Assembly: GCA_964569015.1 (NCBI GenBank)
Contig: CAZMSN010000042.1
Coordinates: 1 to 15,840, forward strand
Length of the DNA: 15,840 nucleotides
Source: CAYQEC01 sp964569015
GTDB taxonomy: Bacteria; Actinomycetota; Acidimicrobiia; Spongiisociales; UBA5794
Reading direction: 5' to 3'
The position numbers were made by a program, and so were the translations under genes. Below are positions 14,077 to 15,840 of the stretch, piece after piece (the stretch's first letter is position 1; each line of letters opens with the position of its first letter). Under the pieces are notes generated by a model. It did not search any database. It had not been told where the DNA came from and saw only the letters and a program-made list of their open reading frames with translations.

Positions 14077-14913
14077 ATGAGCGAGCGTGTTTCAATCGAA
14101 GAGGAGCGCAATTCCGCCCTCCTCGCCTGGTACTCCTCCCACGGCCGTGACCTTCCCTGGCGGGGGAGCACCGACCCCTATGTGGTCCTCGTGTCAGAGA
14201 TCATGCTCCAGCAGACCCAGGTGAACCGGGTCGTCGCCCATTTCGAGAGCTTCATCACCCGGTTCCCCACGGTGGAGGACCTCGCCGCAGCCCCTTTCGG
14301 CGAGGTACTGACCGCCTGGATCGGGCTCGGCTACAACACCCGGGCCAAGCGCCTCCACGAGGCAGCGCGCCGCATCGCCGCCGAGGGGTGGCCAAGCGAC
14401 GCCGCCGCGCTCGAGGACCTCCCCGGGGTCGGTTCCTACACCGCCTCCGCCATCGCCGCTTTCGCCTTCGGTCACCAGGTCGCCGCGCTGGACACCAACC
14501 TGCGCCGGGTGCTGTCCCGCTGGCACGGCGACACCCTCACCGGTCCGGCACTGGAAACCGCGGCGCGGCGGCACCTTCCCACCAACGCCGCCACATGGAA
14601 CCAAGCGGTGATGGACCTCGGAGCCCTGGTGTGCGAGCCGCGCCGGCCGCGCTGCGACGAGTGTCCCGTCGCCGACTGGTGCGCCGGGCCCGAGGTCTAC
14701 GAGTCACCGCGCCCCCAAGGCCGCTTCGAGGGCTCGGTGCGCCAGGCTCGGGGCGCGGTGATCCGAACGCTGGTGCGCCGGCCGCTGACCATCGACGAGC
14801 TGGTGGACGAGACCGGCCTCGCCGGCGACGAACTGGTCGACGTCCTGGACGGCCTGGAAACCGACGGCCTGGTCACCGTCGACGAGGAAGGCACCGTCCG
14901 TATTGTGGACTGA
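14077..14913 (+). CDS. mutY: A/G-specific adenine DNA glycosylase MutY
   Basis: A 278-residue base-excision enzyme that removes adenine mispaired with 8-oxoguanine. The catalytic glutamate is E41 in SEIMLQQTQV; the helix-hairpin-helix is LPGVGSYTASAIAAFAFG, followed by the catalytic aspartate D139 in ALDTNLRRV. The [4Fe-4S] ligands are C186-x6-C193-x2-C196-x5-C202. The NUDIX-like 8-oxoG recognition domain of E. coli MutY is missing. In its place are about 60 residues resembling a winged helix (VIRTLVRRPLTIDELVDETG, then LETDGLVTV), as I recall in short actinobacterial MutY proteins. Endonuclease III is less likely because of the MutY-type LQQTQV motif. It sits 6 bases behind pknB, without a clear Shine-Dalgarno, so probably shares its transcript. 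Confidence 0.9.
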   Translation: MSERVSIEEERNSALLAWYSSHGRDLPWRGSTDPYVVLVSEIMLQQTQVNRVVAHFESFITRFPTVEDLAAAPFGEVLTAWIGLGYNTRAKRLHEAARRIAAEGWPSDAAALEDLPGVGSYTASAIAAFAFGHQVAALDTNLRRVLSRWHGDTLTGPALETAARRHLPTNAATWNQAVMDLGALVCEPRRPRCDECPVADWCAGPEVYESPRPQGRFEGSVRQARGAVIRTLVRRPLTIDELVDETGLAGDELVDVLDGLETDGLVTVDEEGTVRIVD

Positions 14914-14929
14914 CCGGTCGAGGATTCCC

Positions 14930-15217
14930 TCAGCGGCCCTGCACCGCGACGATGTTCGCCGTGGAAGCAGCCCGCCGGTGTGCAGCCAGCCTCTGATACT
15001 CGGCAGAGCGGTACCACCGGTCGAGCGCCGCCCTGTCGGGGAACCGGATCACGACGGTGCGCGAGAACGGCCAATCGCCCTCGAGCACTGCGACGTCATC
15101 GTCGACGGCGATCACCTCGCCTTCGTGGCGCCCGAAGACCTCGTCGTAGCCGGCGAGGTACCTGGCGTACTCGGCCTCGTCGTGGATATCGATCTGAGCG
15201 ATGAAGTAGCAGCTCAT
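14930..15217 (-). CDS. DUF1330 family protein
   Basis: A 95-residue protein of the DUF1330 family, small ferredoxin-like dimeric alpha-beta barrels of unknown function. Seen in sequence: strand-1 CYFIAQIDIHD, helix AEYARYLAGYDEVFGRHEGEVIAVDD, then VLEGDWPFSRTVVIRFPDRAALDRWYRSAEYQRLAAHR, the strongest family signature, and the last strand ANIVAVQG. It is complete for the family. It converges on mutY with 16 bases between stops, so it is not part of the kinase operon. No good Shine-Dalgarno is visible before the ATG (a GAGG lies 14 bases upstream, too far). Confidence 0.88.
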   Translation of the reverse strand: MSCYFIAQIDIHDEAEYARYLAGYDEVFGRHEGEVIAVDDDVAVLEGDWPFSRTVVIRFPDRAALDRWYRSAEYQRLAAHRRAASTANIVAVQGR

Positions 15218-15237
15218 GGTGTCGTGGCAAACCTCGT

Positions 15238-15537
15238 GTGCGTCGCCCGGTATTCCAGCACAGGCGATGCCGCCTCAGCGCCGCTGGCAGAATCCGGGGA
15301 ACCAGGGCGGCGCCGGGAACGCCTTTCTTCCAGAGGGCCCAGGTCCACGATCGGGCCCGAGAAGGACCGGTTTCTCCCCGGCGCGACATCTTCATACCCG
15401 ACAACTGGGTCGTCAACCAACCGATCCGTCGGGCCATCTTCGATCAGCTCTCCCTCACCGACGACGGGCTGCTGCAAGCCGACGGGTACGAGGCAACCGC
15501 CCTCTTCGATCCGGTGACGCTCGAATTACTCGACTGA
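15238..15537 (+). CDS. doubtful small ORF; the 3' half looks coding
   Basis: This is a 99-residue open frame from a GTG. The last 50 residues (DIFIPDNWVVNQPIRRAIFDQL, then DDGLLQADGYEATALFDPVTLELLD) have the G/C-rich third positions and protein-like composition of a real gene. The first 48 residues are Arg/Pro-rich and look like non-coding sequence read through. No in-frame start codon lies close to the good half, so the gene may be a decayed remnant, frameshifted, or not a gene. I do not recognise a family. It lies between the DUF1330 gene (divergent) and the trpG-type gene (convergent, 7 bases from stop to stop). Confidence 0.3.
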   Translation: MRRPVFQHRRCRLSAAGRIRGTRAAPGTPFFQRAQVHDRAREGPVSPRRDIFIPDNWVVNQPIRRAIFDQLSLTDDGLLQADGYEATALFDPVTLELLD

Positions 15538-15544
15538 AGGCGCG

Positions 15545-15840
15545 TCAGGCCAGGAAGTTCTCGAGCAGCGTCATACCCTCGGCGGTCATCACACTCTCGG
15601 GATGGAACTGCACGCCGTAGATCGGCAGCTCCCGGTGCTGGATCCCCTGCACCACCCCGTCCTCGCTGTGGGCCGTGACCTCCAGCTCGTCCGGCAGCTC
15701 AATGGCAGCCAGCGAGTGGTAGCGGGTGGCCACGAACGGGTTGGAGAGGCCGGCGAGGATGCCTCTGCCGTTGTGGCTGATCTGTGACACCTTGCCGTGA
15801 CGCGGCTCCGGCGCCCGGCTCACCGACCCGCCGAAGGCAA
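15545..15840 (-). CDS. glutamine amidotransferase, anthranilate/aminodeoxychorismate synthase component II (C-terminal part)
   Basis: The C-terminal 97 codons of a class I glutamine amidotransferase of the TrpG/PabA family; the 5' end lies beyond the window edge. Visible motifs are GGSVSRAPEPRHGK, NPFVATRYHSLA, the seDGVVQGIQHRELPIYGVQ segment and FHPESVMT, which carries the catalytic histidine and glutamate, then LLENFLA. The nucleophilic cysteine is outside the window. The enzyme supplies ammonia from glutamine to the chorismate-using partner, for tryptophan, folate or both; the two roles cannot be told apart here. The gene convergent with pknB in Mycobacterium is of this type (trpG, Rv0013), so synteny is kept although three genes lie in between. 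Confidence 0.92.
   Translation of the reverse strand, partial: AFGGSVSRAPEPRHGKVSQISHNGRGILAGLSNPFVATRYHSLAAIELPDELEVTAHSEDGVVQGIQHRELPIYGVQFHPESVMTAEGMTLLENFLA

Overview
The window is GC-rich with strongly G/C-biased third codon positions. It carries the gene block that is diagnostic for Actinobacteria: FHA proteins, PP2C phosphatase, SEDS protein (RodA/FtsW), class B PBP and a PASTA kinase. A convergent trpG/pabA-type gene ends the block, as next to pknB in Mycobacterium. An F420-type oxidoreductase and a menaquinone methyltransferase also fit an actinobacterium. One kinase instead of two, a compact FhaA and a short PP2C suggest a lineage away from the mycobacteria and streptomycetes, perhaps Acidimicrobiia-like; that placement is inference.

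Layout. 1-776: tadA lies between two serine tRNA genes on opposite strands. 777-943: a short gene-free stretch with two tandem copies of a 54-base palindromic repeat. 944-2628 (minus): a two-gene ABC exporter operon. 2772-3046 (plus): a large, Alu-containing SRP RNA, followed by an F420-type oxidoreductase. 3682-7186 (minus): a run reading tRNA-Leu, membrane-anchored unknown protein, DUF4446 protein, serS, ubiE/menG. 7303-14913 (plus): fhaA-fhaB-pstP-rodA-pbpA-pknB-mutY, tightly packed with 4-base overlaps. 14930-15840: a DUF1330 gene (minus), a doubtful small ORF (plus) and the 3' part of a trpG/pabA-type glutamine amidotransferase (minus, cut by the window end).

How they work together. PknB senses the cell wall through five PASTA domains and phosphorylates partners. 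PstP removes phosphate, FhaA and FhaB read phosphothreonines, and RodA plus PbpA polymerise and cross-link septal or lateral peptidoglycan. The left half is mostly translation and protein export: tRNA-Ser(CGA), tRNA-Ser(GGA), tRNA-Leu(CAG), TadA, SerRS and SRP RNA.

Most of the window is core genome. I see no convincing new defence system or mobile island. The points most worth a second look are the palindromic tandem repeat, the tRNA-Leu gene ending 5 bases before a start codon, likely leaderless starts of fhaA and pknB, and the large SRP RNA. No stretch above 300 bases lacks a gene.
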